Assembly: GCA_964567745.1 (NCBI GenBank) | Contig: CAZMNY010000025.1 | Coordinates: 61,198-125,197, forward strand | Length of the DNA: 64,000 nt | Direction of reading: 5' to 3' | From: CAZMNY01 sp964567745 | GTDB lineage: Bacteria > Planctomycetota > Planctomycetia > Pirellulales > Pirellulaceae | Part shown: positions 63,999 through 64,000 of the stretch, one piece after another | Position numbering within the stretch: the first letter of the stretch is position 1 | Layout: the number at the start of each line of letters is the position of its first letter | Program-made: the position numbers and the translations under genes | Notes under the pieces: model-generated | Told to the model about the DNA's origin: nothing | The model's input: the letters and a program-made list of their open reading frames with translations, nothing else | Databases searched by the model: none

Positions 63999-64000
63999 CT

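Overview
The window is a moderately GC-rich bacterial chromosome segment that reads as a member of the Planctomycetota, probably Pirellulales-like. The lineage call is an inference. It rests on two ECF sigma factor / transmembrane Ser-Thr kinase pairs, a DUF1559 remnant, a Minf_1886-family protein, ExbB-ExbD-ExbD-TPR genes, many secreted beta-propeller proteins, frequent TTG/GTG starts and numerous dispersed palindromic intergenic repeats. It is draft sequence: a 100-N gap (45410-45509) interrupts one gene.

Layout. 1-10 kb: the end of an ECF sigma gene, a kinase, gyrA, then a translationally coupled nucleotide-sugar operon (gmd, a GDP-sugar reductase, ugd). 10-20 kb, minus strand: an Hsp70 with an atypical tail, a PIN-TRAM protein, a dGTPase-like HD protein, a four-helix-bundle protein between inverted repeats, miaB, a small membrane coiled-coil gene, fmt and def. 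Def and fmt are separated by nested repeats and a MITE. 20-26 kb: a secreted TPR protein, exbB, two exbD genes and a large TPR protein. 26-37 kb: two very small genes with strong ribosome binding sites, hrpA, a ceramidase-like protein, cbiX-like and terB-like genes between 75-bp inverted repeats, an orphan DNA methyltransferase, argS, rsfS and hppA. 39-46 kb: secreted proteins, namely a PQQ-type propeller, an NHLRC2-like thioredoxin/NHL protein, a predicted selenoprotein and a GMGG-repeat protein. 46-53 kb: a coiled-coil protein, a solo groES, a secreted terpene-cyclase-fold protein, an oxidoreductase, a RicT-like PSP1 protein, a Minf_1886 protein and a small membrane protein. 53-64 kb: an exported WD40 protein with a histone-H1-like tail, a DUF1559 pseudogene, an MBL/beta-CASP nuclease with a minisatellite insert, a TIM-barrel epimerase, uppP, a second sigma/kinase pair and tmRNA (ssrA).

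The most interesting item is the gene at 43513-44667. An in-frame TGA lies exactly where the neighbouring paralogue has the first cysteine of its CINC redox motif, giving a UINC motif. A hairpin with a GG-starting loop lies 25 nt downstream, as expected for a bacterial SECIS. The protein has a Tat signal, an LTxxQ/Spy-like helical region and a Sec-redoxin domain.

The second theme is the repeat landscape. At least four repeat families and two kinds of MITE occupy intergenic regions. One family brackets a four-helix-bundle gene as inverted repeats and also occurs as solo copies. Another sits preferentially between convergent genes.
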